Below, piece by piece: positions 1-11,300 of a stretch of DNA of 64,000 nt (position 1 is the first letter of the stretch; every line of letters begins with the position of its first letter). The stretch spans positions 22,813,044-22,877,043 of the forward strand of contig NC_084887.1 of assembly GCF_958979055.1 (NCBI RefSeq), given 5' to 3'. The DNA is from Alnus glutinosa (Eukaryota; Streptophyta; Magnoliopsida; Fagales; Betulaceae). The translations under genes were made by a program, and so were the position numbers. The notes beneath the pieces are model-generated. The model was not told the DNA's origin. It did not search any database and saw only the letters and a program-made list of their open reading frames with translations.

Positions 1-628
1 GATAAATACAAAATCAATTCATGTGATTGGCATAAATTACATATCGCTCACTACGGAATAAAAAATAATTCAAAAATCTTCATCATAAGCAAAATAATAA
101 TAATTTAGTCATTGTAGTTAAATTCCGTCAGAACACTTAACGGATTATGTTATTGTTAACGTTAATACCAATAAAATAATGACATGTGTCAATCTTACTA
201 AAAAATAATTATTCTTTCTTTTTTCTTTTTAAATATTTTTTTTTTTTTAATTTTTTCAGTTTTTAATTTCTTTAATGTTTTTAGTTTTATATTAATAGTT
301 TTTTTTTTTTTTTTTTTAAAAAAGAAAGTATTTTAATCCATTTTTTATTTTAGTTTTTAAGATAATAAGGATATTGTAGGAATATTTCGACAAAAGTGAA
401 TTTTTGGCATATTTTGGTAGTTTGATAGATCACATTAGTACTGTTTTGATAAAAGTGGCATTTTTAGCACACTTTTTTAAAAAATACTTTTCCAAAAAAA
501 AACAAAAAAAAAAAAAAAACCCCGAAAAGAACAAACTGTTTCGAGAAAGAAATAGAAATATTATCTTTTACCACTCCAAGACACAACTCTTGACCATATT
601 GCCCATGTGACAATGTGGTCCCCGAGAA
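1..628. other. AT-rich intergenic DNA
   Basis: Long T and A runs (for example around 230-340 and 485-520) and no recognisable coding sequence. Short open frames here are low-complexity lysine/phenylalanine runs and were not called. Confidence 0.6.
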
Positions 629-766
629 ATGATTTTTCTACATCATATTATCATACATCAACTCTACACCAAGACACATAAGGTGTGAGACCCATGCATG
701 TGGGTCCCACACCCAATGTATCTTGGTGTAGAGTTGATGTAGCGTAATGTGATATAGAAATAACAC
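629..766. repeat. MITE copy 1 (family with CATCAACTCTACACCAAGAC arms)
   Basis: The whole segment is an imperfect palindrome: the arm containing TCAACTCTACACCAAGACAC reappears as its reverse complement GTATCTTGGTGTAGAGTTGA, and the centre is CCCATGCATGTGGGTCCC. A second, diverged copy lies about 520 bp downstream with the same arms and centre. Small size, full-length inverted symmetry and two local copies mark a MITE. The transposase superfamily is not clear because the ends and target duplication are eroded. Confidence 0.7.
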
Positions 767-1151
767 ATCGCACGGACAAAGATAATCAAAAGTTGTATCT
801 TAGGGTGACAATGTATTATATCTCAAAGAAATATATATAAAAAAATATATGATACACTGCTACCCAAAAATACAAATCTTGACCATCTTTACCTACATGG
901 TAAGGTGGTAAAAAATTATGTTTTGAGATGACAAAATATCATATCCCATATAAAAATGCCTTTACTTCTTCGGTTCCGAAAAGAAATTTAATAATGAAAG
1001 CAGCCTTACCGCAAACCAATTTTAATTTGTTAATCTACGGATCACTTCATGATTTGGTGAAGAAAACATAATTGTATATTGTAATTAATTATTTGCTGCA
1101 TGTTGAAATGTTGAAATGACCGACCTCCATCCTCCATATATTATTGAGTAA
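767..1151. other. AT-rich spacer between two MITE copies
   Basis: No coding signal or further repeat structure recognised. Confidence 0.5.
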
Positions 1152-1310
1152 GGGATGTGTTTTTTCTATATCACATTACCCTATATCAACTTTACACCAA
1201 AACACATTGGGTGTGAAACCCATATATATGAGACTCACATGTATGGGTCTCACACCTTATGCGTCTTGGTGTAGAGTTATAGGTTAATGTGATGCAGAAA
1301 AATTATTTCC
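1152..1310. repeat. MITE copy 2 of the same family
   Basis: It has the same palindromic layout as the copy at 629-766: a left arm with CTATATCAACTTTACACCAA, a centre with CATGTATGGGTCTCACACC, and a right arm with TCTTGGTGTAGAGTTATAGG. The outer 23 bases of the two ends match as inverted repeats of the form GGGA..TTTTTCT.YATCAC with several mismatches, so the termini are better kept than in copy 1. Confidence 0.7.
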
Positions 1311-2498
1311 CATTAAAGTGAATGACCACATTGCCACATAAATAAGGTGATAAAAAGTTGTATCTTTATGTGGTATTGAATCATTACTCTATATTATTAT
1401 ACTTATGTGCAGTTCGGTTGGAGTAATATTTTTAGGATTCTTAAAAATCTTAATATATTACCTTGTTTGATTAAACAAGGTAATTTTAATAAAACGCAGA
1501 TTCCTTTCCAACTCTTTTTGCTAAAAATGTGAACTCCTTTTTTAGAGAAGTGAAAATCTACATTCCCTTGGCTTACAAAATTTGTTATGGTTATTTTTTT
1601 AATATTATTATTGGGTTTGATTGTGACCATTTGCAAAATTTGTATACTAAAGTAATAAACTATTTTATTCCACAAAAATAATAGAAATAAATATGTTTTA
1701 TTTGGTTATAGATAGAATATAAAAATTAAATATTATAAACAGTTTTTATAGATTGGAAAATAAAAGAAAAATGACGCCTGTCACTTTTTTCTTTTAAAAA
1801 AATTAATAATTTTGTAACAAACAACCTTGTACACTTTTTAAGAAAGAAACATAAGGAAATTTTGGAAAGAATAAATTATTCTTAAATGATAACCTAAGAG
1901 TAAACCAAAAATAAAAATTTCATATTTCTAAGAATCTTATTAGATTATTAATCATTTCTAAACGAAAAAAAAAAAAAATTATATTTTTGAGAATCCAAAT
2001 TTTGACACATCAAATTCTTAAAAATATAAATACTTTAAAAACTAAATGAGAAGTTAGTGCTTCCCTTCTATCACAAATGACAAAACCAAGCCACCATATG
2101 TTGGTTACTTGCTTAGATTTTAGAGTCTAGACCCCCCAACAAATAAAATATACGGACTTTAATAATAAAAAATAAAAAATAAAATATACGGACTAAACGG
2201 AGGTAGTTTAAAAAAGAAAAAAAGAAAAAAGAAAATAAAAAACGGTGGGCTTCCTAAAGCCCAAACAAATAAAAAAACATATTTTCCGTTTTTTCTCAAT
2301 TTCTCTCACAAATGATTCATGAATGAGAGTAATTCCTATTGCGTACGTAACTGATTTTTACCACAACAGCTATCGAATAGGAAATCGGACAGACAGGGCA
2401 CTGCCACGGTCGCACACGCGCACAGAAGGATCTCACACGGAAGTTTCCCGAGATAAGATGGTAGCGTAGTAGCTTCTCGTTCTTTCATCTCTTTTCTG
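1311..2498. other. AT-rich upstream region of the HSF gene
   Basis: AT-rich with A/T homopolymers and no supported gene. The last 150 bp become GC-richer and run into a CT-rich leader, as is common in plant promoters. No convincing TATA box position could be assigned. Confidence 0.5.
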
Positions 2499-2522
2499 TC
2501 TCTCTCTCTCTCTCTCTCTCTC
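2499..2522 (+). repeat. (TC)n microsatellite in HSF leader
   Basis: Twelve TC units about 150 bp upstream of the HSF start codon. Pyrimidine-rich tracts like this are common in plant core promoters and 5' leaders. Confidence 0.85.
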
Positions 2523-2557
2523 GTTTTCTTTGAAACCCATCCATTAAATTCCCGCAG

Positions 2558-2570
2558 GAAGCTTCTAGAA
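2558..2570 (+). promoter_or_regulatory. Heat shock element upstream of the HSF gene
   Basis: GAAgcTTCtaGAA is a perfect three-unit alternating nGAAn array, the binding site of trimeric heat shock factors. It ends 97 bp before the HSF start codon. A weaker array TTCtcGTTctTTC (one unit mismatched) lies at 2474-2486. Known biology: class B HSF genes are themselves heat-induced through such elements. Use of this site here is inference. Confidence 0.65.
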
Positions 2571-2667
2571 CTACCAAACAGCTCTCTCTCTCCGACCACA
2601 AAACTCTCAATTTCCCATCAAAAATTTCTCTTTTGTGTTATTAGTTTGGTTCGTTTGGGTCTTTGTT

Positions 2668-2916
2668 ATGGCTCCGCCGGTGGAGCAAAAAGGTGAGTCA
2701 ACCAGCGGCGAGTCCCAGAGATCTATACCGACGCCGTTTTTGACAAAAACGCATCAGCTGGTCGACGATCAGACCATAGACGACGTAATCTCATGGAACG
2801 ACGACGGATCCACTTTCATCGTCTGGAACCCCACCGTTTTCGCTAAAGATTTGCTCCCCAAATATTTCAAGCATAACAATTTCTCTAGCTTCGTCCGCCA
2901 ACTCAACACCTATGTA

Positions 2917-2970
<54 letters not shown>

Positions 2971-3695
2971 TAATATTAATTATAAAGCTTTGTAGTTTCA
3001 GGTTTTGAATTTTTCTTTTCTTTTTCATTTTGGTTTCGTAGGGATTTAGAAAAGTAGTACCTGATCGATGGGAGTTCTCGAACGAGTACTTTCGTCGAGG
3101 GGAGAAGCAGCTTCTGCGCGAAATTCAGCGCCGAAAGATCACATCTCCGATGGCCACAGGTCCGGCGCCGGTGACGGTGTCTTTGGCGGTGATTTCGACC
3201 GCGAAGCCGATGATATCGCCGTCGAATTCCGGAGAAGAGCAAGTGATTTCAACGAACTCATCGCCGACAACAGCACCTGCGGATCTAGCCGACGAGAACG
3301 AGAGGCTAAGGAAAGAGAACGTGCAGCTGAGCAAAGAGTTATCGGAAATGAAATCGCTCTGCAACAACATCTTCACTTTGATGTCAAATTTCGCGAATAG
3401 TAACCAATCGGAGATTCCCGGAAAACCGCTCGATTTCTTACCGTCAAAGCGGCTCGCCCGCGAGGAGACGGAAACAAGCGCGAGGCTGTTCGGCGTGGCG
3501 ATCGGTGGGAAGAGGGCGAGGGAAAGCGAGGGTGAGGCTGCGGAGGATGAGACGGAGTTGCGGCTGCACCTGCCTGGGGCGGGGATGGCGAAATCAGAGC
3601 CGTTGGAGTGTCAGAGTAACGTTGATGATCTAAAAGCGCCGTGGCTTAAGCAGTGCCACTGGGATGATCCTAATAATCATAGGGTGTGTAATTGA
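2668..3695 (+). CDS. HSFB2: Class B heat stress transcription factor (HSFB2 type), 2 exons
   Basis: Exons 2668-2913 and 3042-3695 give 299 residues. The start is the ATG giving MAPPVEQK; upstream in-frame codons are leader. The single GT-AG intron interrupts the DNA-binding domain after LNTY, the conserved HSF intron site. The domain covers about residues 21-115 ([14 protein letters not shown] to REIQRRK) and includes the recognition-helix region [17 protein letters not shown] leucine-zipper-like HR-A/B oligomerisation region follows ([16 protein letters not shown]) with no insertion between its parts, which is typical of class B. Near the C-terminus are the LFGV repressor tetrapeptide ([10 protein letters not shown]) and a basic KRAR nuclear signal, and there is no class A activator motif. 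It should act in the nucleus as a heat-responsive repressor or co-regulator of heat shock genes. Length and sequence fit Arabidopsis HSFB2A/HSFB2B; which of the two is unresolved. The intron holds a CT microsatellite and an HSE lies upstream. Confidence 0.93.
2921..2968 (+). repeat. (CT)n microsatellite in HSF intron
   Basis: About 24 CT units starting seven bases after the intron donor (GTAATTT). The pyrimidine tract occupies over a third of the 128-bp intron and is likely length-variable between individuals. Confidence 0.9.
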
Positions 3696-4590
3696 TTAGT
3701 ATTCGGTAGACTGGATTTTAGGAGTGAAGCACTGGATCCGAGTCCCTGTGGAACAGGCACGTGACTAAACTGTGTCACGTGCGTGATCAACCTAAATGGG
3801 ACCCATCTCAAGAAGTTTCTTGGAACTTTTTTCTTTCTCTCTCTCTTTCTATTTATTTTGTGTCGTTCCTTTTTGCTATGCCTTAAACGTGGAATCCATC
3901 GTGACTCTGTAGACTGGTCGTAGAACAACAACAATGAAGGAAAGATAGAAACTGGTCGTCGTAGAGGACGTTAATTTAATTTCAGGCGGCTGTCGTTTTT
4001 ATTAGTTTTTTTTATTTATTTGTTAATTAATATGATGTGATGTTGGATGGTGGGCGAAGTTGTTGGGAAATAAATATTAAAAAAAAAAAAAAAAAACAAA
4101 TTGTTTGGAAGAAGCCAGAGGGTGAGCTCACCGGACAGGGATTGGGAATACAAAAGAAAAAAGTGTTCGTAGTGTCAAAAAGTTCAAAAAGCGTAATACG
4201 AATAAATAATAGGCCGCATCATTTTTCTTACATTAATATTTAATATGAAATGGGGGTGTGTCTTTTTTTTAAAATAAATAAATAAATCTTTTCGTTATCA
4301 ATAAATATAATAAACAGATTTTTTTTTTAATTAGTTTTTTTTTTTCCTGCTATATACTTACCCCGTAGCGATATTGAATAAAATAAGTTACATGTTTTGT
4401 TGCTGTAATTTTAAAAAATAAAATTATTGAATATGTTTTACTACATGTGAGTCGTAAATATCTAATAATTAATTTTTACAAAAAGATTATTGAAGTTGGA
4501 GAAATTGCATTTCTCTTTTAGAGACGACACATTTGATTTGCAAAAAGAGTTTATGTTATTATTTGTGCCCTTTTTTATTTGATAAGTGAT
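3696..4590. other. HSF 3' flank
   Basis: Contains the HSF 3' untranslated region and then AT-rich spacer. No obvious further gene. A-rich and T-rich runs near 4080 and 4320 make the exact polyadenylation site uncertain. Confidence 0.45.
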
Positions 4591-4594
4591 ATAT

Positions 4595-4935
4595 AGGGAT
4601 GGTAATTCGTGTTTGCATGTCGAGTTCGAATCGTGTTGAGACATAGGTATAAGGCTATATATAGGTCAATTTTAACTCGAACATTTAATTAAACGGCTTA
4701 AACCCTTCGACTCTAACTTTTTAATTTTATATTAGGTTCATGTCAGGTTCACAGGTCATATCAAAAATTTCTTGCCATTATGTCGTGTATCGGGTTCGTG
4801 TCGTGTCGAAACATAAATATAAGACTATATAGGTTAATCATAATCCAATTTATTTAATCAAACGTGTTAGACTTTTCAACCCTAGCTATTTAATTTCTTA
4901 CCGAGTTTGTGTCTAATTCATAAATCATATAAAAA
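4595..4935. repeat. Dispersed repeat (CGTGTCGGGTTCGTGTC-type), internally duplicated
   Basis: Two diverged halves in tandem carry the same ordered words: CGTGTTGAGACATAGGTATAAG versus CGTGTCGAAACATAAATATAAG, then a 'Tyr/Leu-like' AT block, TTTAATTAAACG and a GGTTCATGTC/AGTTTGTGTC tail. A related copy in the opposite orientation lies at about 50005-50350. This looks like a common plant non-autonomous dispersed repeat, but the family cannot be assigned because terminal repeats are not clear. Confidence 0.5.
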
Positions 4936-5492
4936 ACTATCGCTTCGCATATTTTTCTCTCGTCAAAAATATGTGAAGAGAAAAGAGAATAAAATCTAAA
5001 AATTATTCATATCCGGACGGATGATTTTGTGTATTTTGTTGGGAAACGTATTAGATTTGAAGGATTAATAGCATTAATTGTGCATTTGTTTGATGGAAAG
5101 TAAGATCGATCCCATCATATTCTCAGTATCTTTGGTTCCTACGGCTCTTAAGAGCTTATTGACAATGCCCAGTTAGCCTCATGTACAGCAACGCATTTCC
5201 TTCAACTTTTTTTCGTGGACGGTGGCAAGTGGCAAAGACTGAATTTGTTACCGTTGATTATTTATCCAATATGAAAAGAGCTTTTGGCTTAAAATTAATT
5301 AATGGAATATGTTGATTAGGGACTTGAAGGTGAAGCTGACGTGACATAAAGAAACGGACATAAATTACCGTCTAAAAATGACTTTTTTTTTTAAAAAAAA
5401 AAAAAAAAAAGTGAGAGCGTGGAACTTTCCGCCTTAGAATATGTAGAGTAGAGGAGGCTTTGATGGCTGACATGCAGGATCTTCCGGCCTAA

Positions 5493-5546
<54 letters not shown>

Positions 5547-6771
5547 TTTTAAAAAAAGATATTTTTTGAGATTTAATTGTGTTGCCTTGGCGTGTATGGA
5601 CGTCTTTTTACAAGGAAAAGAAGGTCCAACTTTGTCATCTGTAATTCTGTATTCTGTAGCGGAATTAGAAAGAGGAAAGAAAATGAGCTGCCTTTATTGA
5701 CTCCCTCACCAAGGAAACTTCTTTTTTTTTTTTGGCTGAGTGGTCAGAAATTAGAACGCAGAATTCGGTGTATCTTTCATTTCTTTTTGGATTTTAGGCT
5801 AGTTGTTGGTCTTTGAGCATGGTGTTTAGGCCAAATCTCATGTTGGGCCACATGGGTTCAACTAAGATTTTTTTTCGGTCGAGAGAAATTGAAGAGGTGT
5901 AAAATTACAAAAATATTCTTGTGTATAAAAAACCGGCTCTTCTCCAGTTAATTTTCAACTTGAGAGAATCCCGATGTGCATGCAATGGAGATAGCTAAGA
6001 GCGTGTTTGAAATTTGTGTTAACAAACTTAAAAAGTGTTTTTAGTACATAGAAAGATGTGCAAAGTAAAAATGAATTTGTTTAGCAAAAAAAAAAACTTT
6101 AAAAACACTTTTTTGCTCTAAAAAGCTCAAAATTGTGTGTGTGTGTGTGTGTTTTTTTTTAAAAGCTCTTTCAAGCTTTTTCTATAGACAAAAACTCTAT
6201 TTTTCAATACAATTCTAAATAGGCTACAAGTCCAACTCTTAGGTGGAGGAAGCAACATCAGTAAACAGAAAAGGTGAGAACTTACGGTATGTAATTAAAT
6301 GAATTGCATGTGTTAAAGAGGTAAAAGGAAAAGTAAGAAAATAAAGATCCTAACAATTTTGCTGTTCGAATCGTTAGTGATATGAGCAGCAAATATAAGT
6401 GAGAGTTAACATGAGGTCTAACTGCCCAAGCAAATTTTGGGCTACCCGCTCACTTGCTTGGACAAGTAGGCCCCGTTGAGACTCTTTCGCAGCAATTCGA
6501 GCATCAAATTGCTTGGGATCCGGATCCACAATAAGAATAAGAAAGATACATCACATGCCAAAGTCAAAAATTGAACAACAACATTTAGAGGATACATTTC
6601 ATAAATCACGTCCTGCCAACATTTGAAAGATGATGTCAGTGTTTACCATCAGGGAGGGTGGTCTTAATATAGCTCTATATATCAACAAACATTTGACAAT
6701 CCAAAACGTTCTTTGCATTTGGTTTCAAAGGATAGGAATAACATCATTAGTGACTACATAGGATAGGGTAG
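4936..6771. other. Intergenic DNA with simple repeats
   Basis: No supported gene. Holds an (AT)n microsatellite at about 5502-5543, a short (GT)n at 6134-6151 and long A/T runs. Confidence 0.5.
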
Positions 6772-7040
6772 TAAGAGCATTTTCAGCAGTTTTTTAACCA
6801 TTTTTTTTTTTAAATATATGAAATAAAACCACATTTTGTTTCACTAAAAAAAAATATTCTGCCGCAACTTTCCTTCATTTTTTCTTATATCATTAAAATA
6901 TTAATTTTTACTTTTTCCTTTTGTTTTTTTATTCATTTCTTTTCTTCTCTCTCTCTTTCTCTCTCTCGTCTTCTCCTTTGAAAAGGTCAGCGCTCGGAGG
7001 GCTACACAAGCTTGTTCCTTTGCGAACCCACTTCCCGAAT

Positions 7041-7108
7041 ACGATGAGGGATTCGGACTAGATACGATGAGGGATTCAGACTAGATAAGATGAGGGATTC
7101 GGAATTGG
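7041..7108 (+). repeat. 23-bp tandem repeats built from the captured start codon region
   Basis: Three units of ACGATGAGGGATTCGGACTA-GAT type (7041, 7064 and 7087, the last partial). A fourth related copy at 7163 is the start region of the captured reductase fragment (ATGGGGGATTCGGAA). The array therefore appears to be an amplification of the fragment's own first codons. Confidence 0.7.
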
Positions 7109-7165
7109 TACAAAAAGCTTTATGTTTTTTGGTTGGAGGTTAAATTTCAGATCGGATTGGATACG

Positions 7166-7396
7166 ATGGGGGATTCGGAATTGGTATGGACGCTGGGGAT
7201 ATCGCTTGGCGGGTCGGTGTCGGACTCGGCGGTGGTGATCGCAACGACGTCGTTGGCTGTGGTGATTGGGTTGTTGTTCGTATTGGTGTGGAGGAGATCA
7301 AGGGATCGGAGTGGTGGCAAGGAGGTGAAGCTCGTGGTGGTGCCCAAGCTGTTGGAATGGAGAGAGGCACAAGGAAAAGAGGAGCAAAGATGGTGA
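7166..7396 (+). pseudogene. N-terminal fragment of NADPH-cytochrome P450 reductase, captured
   Basis: The frame from ATG 7166 reads MGDSELVWTLGISLGGS, then a hydrophobic anchor (AVVIATTSLAVVIGLLFVL) followed by WRRSRDRS and VKLVVVPKLL. This order matches the membrane anchor and linker of class I plant NADPH-cytochrome P450 reductases (typically SVSDSVVLILTTSLAVIIGLL, then K/RSSDRS and LKPLVVPK), which deliver electrons to P450s at the ER. About 62 residues match; the frame then runs into unrelated sequence and stops at 7396, so the FMN, FAD and NADPH domains are absent. It lies wholly inside the Harbinger-family element. The family match is from memory of the family pattern, not a search. Confidence 0.68.
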
Positions 7397-7748
7397 TCGG
7401 AGAGAGGAGCAGTGAATAAACAAATGCTTTGGAAGCACTGTAGCATTTCGCATTGGGAAGCACTGTAGTATTCCCAGGGAACAGAAAATTTTAAGGAAGC
7501 TGCTGTGGATGGTTTTTTGTGACTTTTTTAAAATTTTCCCTAAAATTTAAGGAACAATACCCTTTTTATGAATAAACAAATGCTTGGGAAACACTATAGC
7601 ATTTCGCATTGAGAAGTACTGTAGTATTCACAGGAAACAGAAAATTTTAGGGAAGTTGCTGTGAATGGTTTTTTTGTGACTTTTTTTAATTTTTTCCTAA
7701 AATTTAAAGAACAAAACCCTTATAGGGAAGCTACTGTGAATGCTCTAA

Positions 7749-8395
7749 TCTATCAATAAAAACATAAATTGAATGCACGGTTTAGGAAGAAAATAGTGGT
7801 TAATAGCTCAATCTAATAAACACAGTTTTCCCTTTACTTTGGAGAAACAAACAAACAATCTAAGTTATACAAGTTTCTTTGTCCATGGCTTCAGGAACCA
7901 TAGAGGACGTTTTTTGATCGAAGTCCAAAAGCTATGTTCAGCTTTCAAATGAGCTACCCCAAAGATTCTACTTCTTGGTAAGACTTTGGAACTAAACACT
8001 TGAAACAATCAGTTTTCACCATTCTTAACATGAATCCTAGAAGACTTTCCATGGAAATAGAGAATCAACCTTCAACCAAATATCTTGAAACTTGCTTCCT
8101 TTAACAAGTGTTTGAAAAACAATTAAGTCCCATATTGGAAATATAGAAATGAATTAGCTAATTATGGATTAGGTGTAAAGATCGAGTATAGGAGAAGGGT
8201 ACGTTTAATCTAATTATTTAATAAATACCTCACAATCATGCTTGAAGCTCTAAATTGCGATTAGATTAGTAAAAGGAAACTGTAAACAACTTAGCATCCC
8301 CAGTTCTCCATAATTAGTTGACTCTACTATTTTGACAACAAACCTGTTACCCCTACCAAGGCTAAGGCAAAGGCAAAGGCAAAGAAACTCTGCAA
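7749..8395. other. Spacer and 3' flank of the EMS1-like gene
   Basis: No gene recognised. The right part should contain the 3' untranslated region of the minus-strand receptor kinase gene. A short GGCAAA repeat lies at 8365-8385. Confidence 0.45.
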
Positions 8396-11300
8396 TTACT
8401 CATCCCTGATCGCTTTCAGCAACTTCAATACTTGAAGCATGGTAGGCCTGTTAGCAGGAACATCAGAGAGGCATACACAAGAAATCTGCAGCATTTGAAG
8501 CATCATCTGCTTTGAATCAGCATTGAGAACTGCTGGATCAAGAACATCAGCAGACTGCCCTTTGTTGATCTTTTGAAACACCCAGCCAACCAGATTCCCA
8601 CCTTCAATCTCCTTAAAATCTGGCCCAGTCGGCTCCTTCCCAGTCACCAATTCAAGCAAAATCACGCCAAAACTGTAAACATCTCCCCTTGAGGTAGATC
8701 TCCCACTCTGCCCATACTCGGGAGGAATATAGCCAAATGTTCCTGCAATATCAGTGGTGACATGAGTCTCACAAGCACTTATCAATCTTGCCAGACCGAA
8801 ATCCGCAACCTTTGGTTCGAAGTCTTCGTTGAGTAAGATGTTGCTGGCTTTAATGTCTCTGTGGATTATGTGGGGGACGAATCCATGGTGAAGAAAAGCA
8901 AGCCCACGTGCAGCACCAGTTGCAATCTTGAGCCGTCTGTCCCAGTCAAGGACTTCAAGGGCACCTGTCCGATTTCTCAGCCAAAGATCTAAGCTCCCAT
9001 TGACCATATATTCATACACAAGGAGCTTCTGCTCGCCTATAGAGCAGTATCCAAGCAACGGGACTAGGTTTTGGTGCTTTACCTTTCCCAAAGTTTCCAT
9101 TTCGGCCATAAATTCTCGGTGACCCTGTGTTTTAGCTTCGCTTAGCTTCTTCACTGCAACTGTTTTTCCATTAGGCAAGATTGCCTTGTATACAGTTCCA
9201 AAACCTCCATCTCCAATTATGTTTGTCTTGCAGAAATTGTTGGTGGCTTGAAGAATATCAACCAAGGTTAATTTCAGAAGAGGCTGCTGAAACATGGCTA
9301 CATTGATGCTCAAAGGTTCCTTCGATCTGCTGCTGCTTAAGAAATAGAGATTCTGATCTATAAAACTTTTTAGTTTGCTTTCCTCGAGATCCTCAGGATC
9401 ATTCTGCCTGCAGCTTCCAGTAATCCATCTTCGTAGAGCAAAAGCTACAGTAAGAGCAATGAGTACAACTCCTACCACAATCCCAGCAAGTCCCCAAGCA
9501 TTTAACAGTGCTGATTTCTCCAAGCTTCTAATCTGGCAGTCTAAACCCAAAATTCTCCCACACAGATTTTTGTTCCCAGCAAGTGAAATTCTTGATAGGT
9601 TCAGACAAATACCACTTCTCGGTATAGGCCCTTCCAATCTATTTTCTGCCAGATTTAGGAAAACCAGGTTGGTCAGGCTGCATATTTTCTCAGGTACATG
9701 TCCAGAAAGCCTATTCCAAGAAAGATCAAAATACTCAAGTTGCATCAGATTCCCAAGGTCCGGTGGAATATCTCCTGCAAAAAAATTGCCATGAAGATCC
9801 AAATGTGTCAAGTACGAAAAATTGCCCAAAGATGGTGGCAACTTCCCGTAAAAGAAATTACTACTCAAATTCATGGTTTCAATCTTCCAAGACATGGAAT
9901 TGGAAAACAGCTCATCAACCCGACCAGAAAATCTGTTCTGCTGAACATAAAGCCCCACAAGGTTCATCATGCTCGATAAAGATGCAGGAAGCTCACTGTT
10001 GAGCTCGTTAGAGCTCAAATCTAAGTGGGTCAGCGCTTCCAACTTCCCCAAACTTACTGGAATCAAACCGGATAACCTATTACCGGTCAAATTAAGTTTC
10101 ACCAAGCTCCTCAATCGCCCTAAGCTTCCAGGAATTGTGCCTGTGAGCTGGTTATTTCCAAGATACAATCCTTGAAGCTTGAGGGACTCACTGACTTCCG
10201 GCGGAATGGAACCAGTTAGCAAATTCCCTGACAAATCCAAGGTTGTAAGATTTGTCATGCGAGAGAGGGATCTCGGAATTCCGCCAGAGAGCATATTGTT
10301 ACTGATCAAAAGGTCCACCACCACCACACAGTTCCCCAATTCTTCAGGTATTGGGCCAGACAATCTATTGAAAGACAGATCAAACACACCATGGTGTTGA
10401 ATAAAGCTCAAATCAGGCATAGTGGCCTGACGAAAGTACAAAGATGGCTTTGAAGGAATGGACCCAGATAGATTATTGTGAGAAAGGACCAGGCATTGCA
10501 ACTGAGCCAGGTCTGCAAGTTTCTCCGGAATAGAGCCAAGCAGAAAGTTGTTTCCAAGGTCCAAAGTGGTGAGAGCAGTGCAGTCTCCAAGCTCGGTTGG
10601 AATGTTCCCTTCCAGCAGGTTCGAATTCAAATTAAGAAAAGAGAGAGCTGTGAGATTCCCAATCTCCTTCGGAATAGTGCCTTTCAACTGATTGTTATTG
10701 AGAACAAGCCTTTCCAAAGCAACAGCGTTGCCAATCTCCACAGGGAGAGTGCCCTCCAACAGATTATTGCCAGCAGAAAATTCCATCAAATTTGTCGAAG
10801 TCCATAGACTCGTAGGTATTATACCCGTAAAGTTATTCGAGTCAAGGTCGACCACCATCAGTGGAAGCTCAGAAAGGTACCCTGGTATCGAACCAATGAT
10901 CTGATTATTCACCAAAACCAACTGGGAAAGATTCCTACACTTCACAAACGTCTTCTCAATCGTCCCCGACAGGAAATTACTATCCAGATCAATCTCTATA
11001 AGCGACACCGCATTACACAACTCCTCCGGTATCGAACCCGTCAACAAATTATTGCTCAAACTAAGGTGCTGGAGCATAGAGCAATTCCCAATCTCGGGCG
11101 GGATTTTCCCCGAGAACCGATTGCTCGAAAGCAAAAGCGAGTCCATCATTCCCCACTTTCCAAGCCAGGAAGGCAATGGCCCCGATAGCTCATTCTTTTC
11201 AGCAGAAAATGTCAACGTAGGGAGCTCAGAAAGCTCCTCAGGCAACGAGCCAGATAAAGAATTAAAGGAAAGCATCAAAGTTTTTAAGTTCCTACAGTTT

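Larger units (their letters stand above)
6775..7745. mobile_element. Pack-type PIF/Harbinger (Tourist-like) element with captured gene fragment
   Basis: The ends are GAGCATTTTCAGCAG and the reverse complement GAGCATTCACAGTAGC, flanked by a TAA target duplication (6772-6774 and 7746-7748), as PIF/Harbinger elements make. The left 200 bp, read outward, align with the right flank of the Harbinger at 21867-28790 (shared word order around CTTTCCTT, TCATATCA and AATATT) and with the right half of the MITE at 52749-53077. The right end contains a 157-bp-period tandem duplication (from 7413 and from 7570). The middle carries the start of a cytochrome P450 reductase gene and 23-bp repeats. It has no transposase, so it is non-autonomous. 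Confidence 0.72.

Noticed and set aside
2635-2973. Longer open frame through the HSF first exon into a Ser-Leu repeat
   Set aside because: It reads through the GT donor into the intron's CT microsatellite; the spliced model restores the conserved HSF domain.
7140-7463. Minus-strand proline/serine-rich frames over the reductase fragment
   Set aside because: They are mirror frames of the GC-rich plus-strand fragment and match no family.
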